A stretch of DNA of 64,000 bases from Mycobacterium saskatchewanense (GTDB lineage Bacteria; Actinomycetota; Actinomycetes; Mycobacteriales; Mycobacteriaceae): contig NZ_AP022573.1 of assembly GCF_010729105.1 (NCBI RefSeq), positions 372,001 through 436,000 of the forward strand, in the 5' to 3' direction. This document shows positions 31,603 through 39,441 of this stretch, in pieces (position 1 is the stretch's first letter; every line of letters begins with the position of its first letter). The notes under the pieces are model-generated. The model did no database searches. It was not told the DNA's origin and was given only the letters and a program-made list of their open reading frames with translations. The position numbers and the translations under genes were made by a program.

Positions 31603-33268
31603 ACCGCACCGCACCCTCGAAGGCCACCTCGACCACCCGATCGCCGATGGCGACGACGGGCTCGCGATGGCCGACGACGACCACCGTCGCGCCGGCCCGC
31701 GCGCGCTCGACGACGGCCCGCAACACCCGCTCCTCGGTCTGTGCGTCCAGGTGCGCGGTGGGCTCGTCGAGCAGCAGGACCGCGGCGGTCGATCCGAGAG
31801 CCCGGGCCAGGCCGAGGCGTTGGCGCTGCCCTAGGGAGAGCCCCACGCCGCCCCGCCCCAGCTGGGTGTCCATCCCGTCCGGCAACTCGGCCAGCACGGA
31901 GTCGAACCCCGATGCGCGGCAGGCGGATTCCACGTCACGCAGCTCGCCGAACAGCGCAAGGTTGTCGCCGACGCTGCCGGGGACCAGCACCGGCCGCTGC
32001 GGCAGCCACGACAACTGTCGCCACCAGGCGGTCGGCTCGAGCTCGGTGACGTCCGCGCCCGCCACGGTGACCCGGCCCGACGAGGGCGGGGTGAGCCCCG
32101 CGATCGCCTGCAGCGCCGTGCTCTTCCCGGCGCCGTTCGGCCCGGTCAGCACGGTCACGGATCCGGGGGAGATCACCGCGTTGAGCGCGTGCGGTGCGCG
32201 ACCGTCCCGCCCGGCGACGCTGAGGCTTTCCAGTCGGATCTCCGCGCCGCGCGCCGGGACGGTCCGGTGGCGTGGCGTGGGGGAGGACGGGTCTCCGATG
32301 AGGGCGAACGCGCTGTCGGCGGCGGTGCGACCGTCCTGTGCGGCATGGAATTCCACACCGATCCGGCGCAGCGGCCAGTAGACGTCGGGCGCCAGCAGCA
32401 GCACCGTCAGACCGGTTGCGAGCGTCATTTCGCCGAACACGAGGCGCAGGCCGATGCTGACCGCGATCAGCGCCACGCCCAGGGTGGCGAGCAGCTCGAG
32501 CACCAGCGCCGACAGAAAGGCGATCCGCAGGGTCGCCATCGCCGAACGGCGGTGCGCTGCCGAAAGTTCGGCGATCCGCTTTTCCGGGCCGCGCCCGCGC
32601 CCCAGCGCCCGCAACGTGGGGATGCCCGCGATGAGGTCGAGTAATCGCGCCTGCAACGTGGTCATGGCGGTCAGGGCCGCGGCCGAGCGCTCGGCCGTCG
32701 CCAGCCCGATCAGCACCATGAAGATGGGAATGAGCGGCAGGGTGATCAACACGATCACCGTCGATTTCAGGTCGTAGAGCGCGATCACCGCGACCGTCGC
32801 CGGGGTCAGGATCGCCGCCAGCAGCAATGTCGGCAGATAACCGGCGAAATACGGGCGCAGCCCGTCGAGGCCCCGCGTGACCACCACGCCGGCGGCATCG
32901 CGTTGCGCCGCCAGCTCGCGCGGCTGCCGCGCGGTCACCGCCGCCAGCACCTGACCGGACAGTTCGGCGATGACGGCGCCGGCGCCCCGCTGACCCAACC
33001 GCGCCTGAAGCCAGTGCGCGGCCGTCCGAATCGTCCAGACTGCCAGCAGGATTGCCAGGGGCGCCGACCAGACGCGCAGGCTTCGTGCCCCGGGGTCACC
33101 GACCACGCCCGCGACGATGTTGGCCAGCACGATCGCCGAGCCGATCGCGCAACCGGAGATCACGACCCCGCAGCCCACCGAGGCGAGCAGATATCGCCGC
33201 AACGCGGTCGACGCCCGCCACAGCCGCGGGTCCAGGGGCGCCCGCCGGGTGGAGTCGCCTGCACTCAG
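31589..33268 (-). CDS. cydD: Cytochrome bd assembly ABC exporter, CydD subunit
   Basis: CydD is the partner of CydC. It has six helices (about residues 25-300) and an ATPase with GPNGAGKSTAL, LSLGQRQRLGLARAL and AVLLLDEPTAHLD. The start is uncertain: no ATG, GTG or TTG lies where homology to PLDPRLWRAS begins. A CTG at 33268 overlaps the cydB stop in CTGA, the layout used by coupled genes here, and is chosen. Alternatives are an internal TTG (33202), GTG (33178), or a GTG far inside cydB. The LSLGQ signature deviates from consensus, as in other actinobacterial CydD. Confidence 0.88.
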   Translation of the reverse strand: MSAGDSTRRAPLDPRLWRASTALRRYLLASVGCGVVISGCAIGSAIVLANIVAGVVGDPGARSLRVWSAPLAILLAVWTIRTAAHWLQARLGQRGAGAVIAELSGQVLAAVTARQPRELAAQRDAAGVVVTRGLDGLRPYFAGYLPTLLLAAILTPATVAVIALYDLKSTVIVLITLPLIPIFMVLIGLATAERSAAALTAMTTLQARLLDLIAGIPTLRALGRGRGPEKRIAELSAAHRRSAMATLRIAFLSALVLELLATLGVALIAVSIGLRLVFGEMTLATGLTVLLLAPDVYWPLRRIGVEFHAAQDGRTAADSAFALIGDPSSPTPRHRTVPARGAEIRLESLSVAGRDGRAPHALNAVISPGSVTVLTGPNGAGKSTALQAIAGLTPPSSGRVTVAGADVTELEPTAWWRQLSWLPQRPVLVPGSVGDNLALFGELRDVESACRASGFDSVLAELPDGMDTQLGRGGVGLSLGQRQRLGLARALGSTAAVLLLDEPTAHLDAQTEERVLRAVVERARAGATVVVVGHREPVVAIGDRVVEVAFEGAVRYVAT

Positions 33269-34305
33269 GACGGACGCCTGGCCAGACCGATGGACGGCGG
33301 TATCCGGTCGGCCGAAATCCGTTGGCGGAACACATAATACGTCCACGCCTGGTACACCACCGTCAACGGGGCCATGAACAACGTCACCCATGTCATGACC
33401 TTGAGGGTGTACGGGGTCGACGATGCGTTGTAGATGGTGAGGCTCCACTGCTTGTTAAGCGTGGAGGGCACCAGGTTCGGGTAGAGGGAGCCGAACAGCA
33501 GGATCACGACGGCGGCCACCACGACGGCGGTGCAGGCGAACGTCCAGCCGTCGGATACCCGCCGCCAGACCAACAGCACCGCCGCGAGCTGCGCGACCAC
33601 CGCGACGCCCAGCACCAACCAGGTCCAGGGCTTGCCGTAGGCCAGCTGCGTCCACAGCCCGAAGGCCGCAACCACACCCGTGACCGGGAGGGACAACCAC
33701 ACCGCGAACCGGTGCGCGTCGTCGCGGATGGCGCCGTAGGTCTTCAGCGAGATGAACACCGCGCCGTAGAACCCGAAGAGCCCGGCGGTGGCCAGGCCGC
33801 CCAGCAGCGTATAGGCGTTGAGCACGTCGGTGATCGACAGGTGCACGTGGCCGGTGGCATCCACGGGCAGGCCGCGCACCAGGATGGCGAACGCGACACC
33901 CCAGAGCACCGCGGGCAGCCAGGAGCCGGCCGCGATGCCGACATCGGCCCAGCCGCGCCACTTCGTGTCGTCGACCTTGCCGCGCCACTCGATGGCCACG
34001 GCGCGCACGATCATCCCGAACAGGATCGCCAGCAGCGGCAGGTACAGCGTCGAGAACACCGTGGCGTACCAACCCGGATAGGCGGCGAACATCGCGGCCC
34101 CGCCCACGATGAGCCAGACCTCGTTCCCGTCCCAGACCGGCCCGATGGTGTTCAGGGCGGTGCGGCGGTCGGGCTCCGGGTCGCCGCTGCCGATGCGGGC
34201 GAGTGGCTCCATCAACATGCCCACGCCGAAATCGAAGCCCTCCAGGACGAAGAAGCCAAGGAACAGCATCCCGATGATCCCGAACCACAACTCCTGCAGT
34301 TGCAT
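33265..34305 (-). CDS. cydB: Cytochrome bd ubiquinol/menaquinol oxidase subunit II
   Basis: CydB is the second membrane subunit of the high-affinity bd oxidase. The 346-residue protein has about nine helices, the conserved start MQLQELWFGIIGMLFLGFFV with EGFDFGVGM, and TIGPVWDGNEVWLIVGGAAMFAAYP, the family signature. It follows cydA after 29 nt with GGAAAGGAG ahead of its ATG. The small subunit CydX is not recognisable nearby. Confidence 0.95.
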   Translation of the reverse strand: MQLQELWFGIIGMLFLGFFVLEGFDFGVGMLMEPLARIGSGDPEPDRRTALNTIGPVWDGNEVWLIVGGAAMFAAYPGWYATVFSTLYLPLLAILFGMIVRAVAIEWRGKVDDTKWRGWADVGIAAGSWLPAVLWGVAFAILVRGLPVDATGHVHLSITDVLNAYTLLGGLATAGLFGFYGAVFISLKTYGAIRDDAHRFAVWLSLPVTGVVAAFGLWTQLAYGKPWTWLVLGVAVVAQLAAVLLVWRRVSDGWTFACTAVVVAAVVILLFGSLYPNLVPSTLNKQWSLTIYNASSTPYTLKVMTWVTLFMAPLTVVYQAWTYYVFRQRISADRIPPSIGLARRPS

Positions 34306-34334
34306 CGGTCAGCTCCTTTCCGGGTCGGTGGGCC

Positions 34335-35807
34335 TTAGTACGCGAAGGAGAGGGGGGCGACCTCGTCGTCGCTGGGCGCCTTGGGTGGGGCCGGTTCGGC
34401 GTCGTGTTCCTGCGGCCCCTCGACGATGTAGCGCCGTTGCAGCCAGAACCAGATGACTGCCAGCAGCGCGTAGACCAGCGTGAACGTCACCAGCGACGTG
34501 ATCACCATCCCCGGCGCGTGGTCGGAGACCGCTTCGTGCACCGTGAACCGGACCTGCTGGTCACCCGTCGGGTTCGGCGCGACGATCCACGGCTGGCGGC
34601 CCATCTCGGTGAACACCCACCCGGCGATGTTGGCGAGGAAGGGGGCGGGGATCGTCACCAGCGCGAACCGGGAGAACCATCGCTGATCGGGAACGCGTCC
34701 GCCCCGGGTGAGCCACAGCGCCGCCAGCGCGAACAACACCGGAATCGCGAGCAGGCCGATCATTGCGCGGAACGACCAGTACGTGACGAACATGTTCGGC
34801 CGGTAATCGTTTGGGCCGAAACGCTGTTCGTAGTCGTGCTGAAGGTTACGCACGCCCTGCAACGTCACGTCGCTGGTGCGCCCTTCGGCGAGGAACGGCA
34901 GCACATAGGGCACCTCGATGACGCCCTTGACCCCGTCGCAGTTGTTGTGCCGGCCGACGGTGAGGATCGAGAAATCCGGATCCGTTTCGGTGTCGCAGAG
35001 CGTTTCGGCCGACGCCATTTTCATGGGTTGCTGGACGAACATGAGCTTGCCCTGGTGGTCGCCGGTGAAAAACAAGCCGACCGCGGCGAGCAGCACCACC
35101 CAGCAGCCCAGGATGGTCGCCGGGCGGAACATGGTGCGGGCGTCCGACTCGGCCACCGGCGTGGCGGAGGCGGGCGTGCGGGAACGAACCAGCCACCACG
35201 CGCTGACGGCGGCGACGAAGGCGCCGGCGGTGAGCAAGGCTCCCGTCACCGTGTGCGTAAAGGCCGCGCGTGCAGTGTTATTGGAGAGCAGGGCGCCGAT
35301 ACTGTCGAGCTCGGCGCGGTGTGTGGTCGGGTTGTAGTGGGCGCCGACGGGGTGCTGCATGAACGAGTTCGCCACGATGATGAAGAACGCGGACGCGTTG
35401 ACTCCGAGGGCGACGATCCAGATGCAGGCCAGGTGCACGAGCTTGGGCAGGCGCCCCCACCCGAAGATCCACAACCCGATGAACGTGGATTCGAAGAAGA
35501 ATGCGAACAGGCCCTCCATGGCCAGTGGGGCGCCGAAGATGTCGCCGACGAACCGGGAGTACTCGCTCCAGTTCATGCCGAACTGGAATTCCTGCACGAT
35601 CCCGGTGGCCACACCGATGGCGAAGTTGATCAGGAACAACTTGCCGAAGAACTTGGTGAGGCGGTACCACGCGGTATTGCCGGTCGCCACCCACACCGTC
35701 TGCATGACGGCGAGCAAGGGCGCCAAACCGATGGTGAGCGGTACGAAAATGAAGTGGTAGACGGTGGTGATACCGAACTGCCACCGCGAAATATCGACGA
35801 CATTCAT
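34335..35807 (-). CDS. cydA: Cytochrome bd oxidase subunit I
   Basis: CydA carries hemes b558, b595 and d and the quinol site. The 490-residue protein begins with DISRWQFGITTVYHFIFVPL (heme-ligand His), continues GKLFLINFAIGVATGIVQEFQFGMNW and GLFAFFFESTFIGLWIFGWGRL, and has the short-type Q-loop as in Gram-positive enzymes. KMASAETLCDT and WSFRAMIGLLA hold conserved residues. It leads the cydABDC unit; GGGAGATGACAG precedes its ATG. In mycobacteria bd oxidase rises under respiratory stress. No clear CRP site was found upstream. Confidence 0.96.
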   Translation of the reverse strand: MNVVDISRWQFGITTVYHFIFVPLTIGLAPLLAVMQTVWVATGNTAWYRLTKFFGKLFLINFAIGVATGIVQEFQFGMNWSEYSRFVGDIFGAPLAMEGLFAFFFESTFIGLWIFGWGRLPKLVHLACIWIVALGVNASAFFIIVANSFMQHPVGAHYNPTTHRAELDSIGALLSNNTARAAFTHTVTGALLTAGAFVAAVSAWWLVRSRTPASATPVAESDARTMFRPATILGCWVVLLAAVGLFFTGDHQGKLMFVQQPMKMASAETLCDTETDPDFSILTVGRHNNCDGVKGVIEVPYVLPFLAEGRTSDVTLQGVRNLQHDYEQRFGPNDYRPNMFVTYWSFRAMIGLLAIPVLFALAALWLTRGGRVPDQRWFSRFALVTIPAPFLANIAGWVFTEMGRQPWIVAPNPTGDQQVRFTVHEAVSDHAPGMVITSLVTFTLVYALLAVIWFWLQRRYIVEGPQEHDAEPAPPKAPSDDEVAPLSFAY

Positions 35808-35893
35808 CTGTCATCTCCCAAGGATGCGGGGCTGCCGAGCAGCTACGACACAGTGTAGTAGATGCTTCTGTGCCGTGCCACCAGCGGCCGCGG

Positions 35894-36469
35894 TCAGACG
35901 CCGAGTGTCTTCGACGCCTTGCGGATGCCGAACGAGGACACGATCTCGAAGACGCCGATCACCACGAACCAGACACCCACGACGAGGGCCAGCGTGACGA
36001 TGGATTCGAACGGCGACGCCAAGACGACGATGCCGGCGAGCAGGCTGATGACCCCGACGAAGATCGACCAGCCGCGCCCGGGCAAGTTTGGGTCACTGAT
36101 GGCCGAAACGGTCGTGGCGACACCGCGGAAGATGAACCCGACGCCAATCCAGATGGCCAGCAACAGGATTGCGTATCCCTGGCCGAAATGCCGGAAGGCG
36201 AGCAGCGCCAGGATCAGCGACGCCGCACCGCTGATGAACAACAGGATCCGGCTGCCCGCCGAGACGTGCAGGGCGAAGGCGAATGCGACCTGCGCGATTC
36301 CGGTGATCAACAGGTAGACGCCAAACGCGATGGCGGCGACCACGACGGATATTCCCGGCCACGCGAGCACCAGGACGCCGAGGATCAGCGAGAGAAGTCC
36401 GGATACCAGAGTGGATTTCCAGAGATGCGGCAACAAGCTTGGAACAGGGGTCCCAGGAGTGGTTGTCAT
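35894..36469 (-). CDS. HdeD-family membrane protein (Rv1624c type)
   Basis: The 191-residue protein has six regularly spaced hydrophobic helices in two-helix repeats (LVSGLLSLILGVLVLAWP, SIFVGVISLLAGIVVLASP). The repeats end with WPGIS- and SPFES-type turns, the pattern of the HdeD/DUF308 family linked to acid resistance in enterobacteria. The ATG at 36469 lacks a clear ribosome site. It is 86 nt upstream of cydA on the same strand and may be co-transcribed. Its role in mycobacteria is unknown. Confidence 0.82.
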   Translation of the reverse strand: MTTTPGTPVPSLLPHLWKSTLVSGLLSLILGVLVLAWPGISVVVAAIAFGVYLLITGIAQVAFAFALHVSAGSRILLFISGAASLILALLAFRHFGQGYAILLLAIWIGVGFIFRGVATTVSAISDPNLPGRGWSIFVGVISLLAGIVVLASPFESIVTLALVVGVWFVVIGVFEIVSSFGIRKASKTLGV

Positions 36470-36517
36470 GGGCGCAGTCTGACACAAAATCGAGGTCCCG
36501 GGGTAGGGCCATTCGGC

Positions 36518-37846
36518 TCAGACCCGGGCGGTGCGCGATTCGTCGGCGAGCGCGCCGCGCGGCTCCTCGGCCGGCTTACGGCCGAGGAGGTACCACGTGC
36601 GCATCAGGCCTTTGCCTTTCACCTCGATGAGACCGCGCTCCTGCAATAGGAACTCGTTCCGCAGGCGTTCCCGCATCGTCTCGGGTACCTGGATTCGTCC
36701 CACCGAATCGGTGGATTCCATGCGGGATGCGACGTTGACCGCGTCGCCCCACACGTCGTAGAAGAAGCGGCGCGAACCCACGACGCCCGCGACGACCGGC
36801 CCGGTGGCCATTCCGACGCGCAGCGGCACCGGTTGGCCGTGTGGATCCTCAAGGCCGGCAACGACCTTGGTCATGTCGAGCGCGAAGTCCGCAAGAGCCT
36901 GGGCGTGATCGGGCCGCGGGCGCGGCACGCCGCTGACGACCATGTAGGAGTCGCCGCTGACTTTGATCTTCTCCAGTCCGTACTTGTCCGCCAGTTCGTC
37001 GAAGGCCCCATAGAGGCGGTCCAGGAACCGCACCAGCTCGGCCGGCGCGGTGGTGCTGGCGCGCTCGGTGAAGCCGACGATGTCGGCGAACAGCACGGAC
37101 GCCTCGTCGAACTTGTCGGCGATGACGCTGCGATCGGGGGCTTTGAGCCGTTCGGCGATGCTGGCGGGCAGCATGTTGGCCAGCAGCGCTTCGGAGCGGT
37201 CGTACTGGGCCTCCATGACGGCCTCCGCGCGCGCGGTGTCGCGCAGGGCGAACCAGACGGTCACCACCACCATCACCACGCTGGAGACGGTCGTCACGAC
37301 GAAGCCCGCCGACTGGGCCCAGGCCGGCTGCAGCCCGGTGTCGCGCGGGACCAGGAACTCGACCGCGATGATCAGGCCGGCGGCCACGGCCGCCAGCGCG
37401 GACGCCAGGACGATGTGTTCGATGCCCAGCAGCAGCACGACGATGCAAGCGCCGACCAAAAAGAAGAACTGCGACCCCGATCCGGTGCCGACGGCGACAC
37501 AGCTGGCGACGATCGAGGCGTAGGCCGCGCCCACGAAGGTAAGCGGCGCGACGAGTTCCCCGAATCGCTGCATCCAGGGGACAAAGGCGAACATCATGGC
37601 CGCGGCGACGTTGATCGAGCTGACCTGCCACAGCCAGGACCCGCTGAGGATCTGCACCAGCACGAAGCTCACGCTGACCATCACCGCCAGCCACGCGGTG
37701 ATGGTGAGGATCCGCGCGCGGCGGGCCGCGGCGTCGGCGTAATGCTGGTTGCGGTCGCGGCTTTGTGCCCGCACCGCCGCTACACAGTCAGGGCGCGTCC
37801 CGTCGTCTTGCCGTTTCGGTGGGGCACCGCACTTCTTCGCCGCCAC
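36518..37846 (-). CDS. cya: Membrane class III adenylate cyclase (Rv1625c type)
   Basis: The 442-residue protein resembles M. tuberculosis Rv1625c along its whole length, a mammalian-like cyclase with one six-helix membrane cassette. Helices fill about residues 46-205. The catalytic domain shows the metal-binding VLFADIVGFTERAS, the substrate region KIKVSGDSYMVVSG (Lys and second Asp), and FYDVWGDAVNVASRMES with Asp, Asn and Arg of the transition state. The enzyme works as a homodimer. The GTG at 37846 matches the homologue start; GTG 37852 is an alternative. Confidence 0.93.
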   Translation of the reverse strand: MAAKKCGAPPKRQDDGTRPDCVAAVRAQSRDRNQHYADAAARRARILTITAWLAVMVSVSFVLVQILSGSWLWQVSSINVAAAMMFAFVPWMQRFGELVAPLTFVGAAYASIVASCVAVGTGSGSQFFFLVGACIVVLLLGIEHIVLASALAAVAAGLIIAVEFLVPRDTGLQPAWAQSAGFVVTTVSSVVMVVVTVWFALRDTARAEAVMEAQYDRSEALLANMLPASIAERLKAPDRSVIADKFDEASVLFADIVGFTERASTTAPAELVRFLDRLYGAFDELADKYGLEKIKVSGDSYMVVSGVPRPRPDHAQALADFALDMTKVVAGLEDPHGQPVPLRVGMATGPVVAGVVGSRRFFYDVWGDAVNVASRMESTDSVGRIQVPETMRERLRNEFLLQERGLIEVKGKGLMRTWYLLGRKPAEEPRGALADESRTARV

Positions 37847-37919
37847 GAACACAGCGTAACCGCGGACCTGGGCGTTTGTCGTCGTGCGAGCCGAGCCCGA
37901 GGGCCGCGCGTCTTAACCC

Positions 37920-38480
37920 GGCGCCCCGTTATGGGAACGAGAATTTATCGAGATGTTCTTTTCCGAGCGAACGGGGCGCTCACGCCGTGTGCTCATGGCC
38001 TGAAATTCGATATAGGCGAAATATGTCTTTAACGAAATGCGGGCGTGCCGATCACGCATTTTATTAAGTGCTTGTCTCCCAACCCGACCGAGCGCTCGAC
38101 GCACACCTGGTCCCCGGGTATCGCGTTGAAGCAGTCCTGATCGCTGCCGTGGATGGAGTCACCGGTCACCAGCAGCAACGATGATGCCCGAGCGCAGCCG
38201 GAAGCGCATGCGTCCGTCGGCGCCGCCGTGCGGGCGGAGAATTGATACGAGTCCTATTTTCCCGCTAAAAGCCGTCGTAACTTCACCCCTGCCGAGGCTA
38301 TTGCATTGTGCGCCGAACTGTATGCCGAAATATTCGGGTGGGGAAGGCTGCAAAGGCAACCCAAAGATCGATTAAAGAAGGGAAATCCAACGATTGAATT
38401 CACGATGACTGTTATATGCGTACGTCGCGGACTGTTTGCTGCCGCGCAGCTAACTCGGAGGTCGTGGAGGGGGTGAAATC
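37920..38480. other. AT-richer, non-coding island beside tRNA-Leu
   Basis: Composition drops visibly below the surroundings in stretches such as 37930-37970, 38000-38070, 38240-38290 and 38330-38430, with many A/T words unlike the neighbouring genes. No intact gene was found. Reading-frame debris occurs on both strands: a minus-strand stretch around 38010-38180 containing LLLVTGDSIHGSDQDCFNAI then GDQVCVERSVGLGDKH, and the plus-strand remnant given separately. Composition plus the adjacent tRNA suggest the scar of an acquired element. Confidence 0.55.
38246..38476 (+). pseudogene. Gene remnant, possibly ParB-like or phage-derived
   Basis: A frame without a start codon runs from just after a TGA at 38243 to a TGA at 38474. 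It reads YESYFPAKSRRNFTPAEAIA, then LCAELYAEIFGWGRLQRQ and KDRLKKGNPTIEF. The RRNFTPAEAIAL stretch recalls the segment that follows the ParB-type nuclease fold in plasmid and phage proteins, and the same frame just upstream (VTSSNDDARAQPEAH) is also open. The match is from memory and weak. Lower GC than the flanks supports foreign origin. Confidence 0.35.
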
Positions 38481-38482
38481 AT

Positions 38483-38515
38483 CCCCGCGGTCTCGTTGAA
38501 GGCGATTCCGCGGGG
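38483..38515 (-). terminator. Strong hairpin downstream of tRNA-Leu
   Basis: CCCCGCGG (38483-38490) and CCGCGGGG (38508-38515) are perfect 8-bp arms with a 17-nt loop. The stem can be lengthened with TCA/TGA across a one-base bulge. It lies 30 nt beyond the tRNA 3' end in the tRNA's direction and is a good transcription-end candidate. A second, smaller GCCC/GGGC hairpin sits at 38527-38539. Confidence 0.5.
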
Positions 38516-38545
38516 TGACGCCGTGTGCCCGCGCGGGGCTTGACG

Positions 38546-38619
38546 TGCCCTCGGTGAGATTCGAACTCACACTGGACGGGTTTTGAATCCGTTTCCTCTG
38601 CCAGTTGGGATACGAGGGC
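38546..38619 (-). tRNA. tRNA-Leu (anticodon CAA), class-I shaped
   Basis: On the minus strand the acceptor arms are GCCCTCG and CGAGGGC, followed by discriminator A (38546). The D stem TCC/GGA, anticodon stem ACGGA/CCCGT (one A-C mismatch), loop TTCAAAA with anticodon CAA, and T arm GTGAG-TTCGAAT-CTCAC are all present. CCA is not encoded. The total is 74 nt because the variable region is only 5 nt (CCAGT), whereas leucine tRNAs normally have a long extra arm. A73 is the leucine discriminator. The identity is set by the anticodon; the shape is unusual. Confidence 0.85.
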
Positions 38620-38735
38620 TTTCGCTCGGCCTCCTAGGTTAGAGGAGGCATCCCACCATAGAGGATGAGGTGGCCTGCCCCCGCTGACCGCCCCCGAGGT
38701 CGCTGGTCGCAGCCATTCAGGACAGAATATCCGTC

Positions 38736-39353
38736 ATGACAGGCCCCACGACCGACACCGACGCCGCTGTGCCGCGCCGGGTCCTGATCGCTGAAGACGA
38801 AGCGCTCATCCGAATGGACCTAGCCGAGATGCTGCGAGAGGAGGGGTATGACATCGTCGGCGAGGCCAGCGATGGCCAGGAGGCCGTCGAGCTCGCCGAA
38901 CGCCACAAGCCCGATCTCGTCATCATGGATGTGAAGATGCCGCGCCGCGACGGGATCGACGCGGCCTCGGAGATCGCCAGCAAACGGATTGCGCCGATCG
39001 TGGTGCTGACTGCGTTCAGCCAGCGCGATCTGGTTGAGCGGGCGCGGGATGCCGGGGCGATGGCTTATCTGGTGAAGCCGTTCACGATCAGCGACCTGAT
39101 CCCGGCGATCGAACTAGCCGTCAGCCGGTTCGGCGAGCTCAGCGCGCTCGAGCGCGAGGTGGCCAGCCTGTCCGACCGGTTGGAGACCCGCAAGCTCGTC
39201 GAGCGCGCCAAGGGCCTGCTACAGACGCAGCAGGGCATGACCGAGCCCGAGGCGTTCAAGTGGATCCAGCGCGCCGCCATGGACCGCCGGACCACGATGA
39301 AGCGGGTCGCGGAAGTGGTCCTGGAGACCCTCGACACCGGCAAGGACGAGTAG
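38736..39353 (+). CDS. pdtaR: Response regulator with ANTAR RNA-binding domain (PdtaR)
   Basis: The 205-residue protein has a receiver domain (residues about 14-130) with acidic pocket IAEDE at 18-22, phosphoacceptor D65 in VIMDVKMPR, Thr in VVLTAFS, and Lys in YLVKPF. An ANTAR domain follows (about 140-195: ETRKLVERAKGLLQTQQGM, EAFKWIQRAAMDRR). In mycobacteria PdtaR (Rv1626) is phosphorylated by the unlinked kinase PdtaS and acts on RNA hairpins to control terminators. No kinase gene is adjacent. It is divergent from the tRNA with 116 nt between. Confidence 0.95.
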   Translation: MTGPTTDTDAAVPRRVLIAEDEALIRMDLAEMLREEGYDIVGEASDGQEAVELAERHKPDLVIMDVKMPRRDGIDAASEIASKRIAPIVVLTAFSQRDLVERARDAGAMAYLVKPFTISDLIPAIELAVSRFGELSALEREVASLSDRLETRKLVERAKGLLQTQQGMTEPEAFKWIQRAAMDRRTTMKRVAEVVLETLDTGKDE

Positions 39354-39441
39354 GCGGGACGCCGAGCCTGCGCCCGGATCGCGATTCGGGCGCAGGGTTC
39401 AGGCTCGAAAGGCGACAGGCAAGCAGCCGCCAAGCGCCGCG

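Noticed and set aside
35850..35890. CRP-type TGTGA-N6-TCACA site upstream of cydA
   Set aside because: TGTGCCGTGCCACC near 35870 has the second half out of register by one or two bases and lies too close to the HdeD-like gene.
38181..38375. Short plus-strand and minus-strand frames in the AT-richer island (38181-38375, 38159-38359) as genes
   Set aside because: Neither has a ribosome site or protein-like pattern; a third frame (38246-38476) looks more like decayed coding sequence.
38546..38619. tRNA-Gln(TTG) on the plus strand
   Set aside because: The plus strand gives a plausible TTTTGAA anticodon loop, but the T-arm motif GTTCGAATC and the D arm lie in the correct order only on the minus strand.
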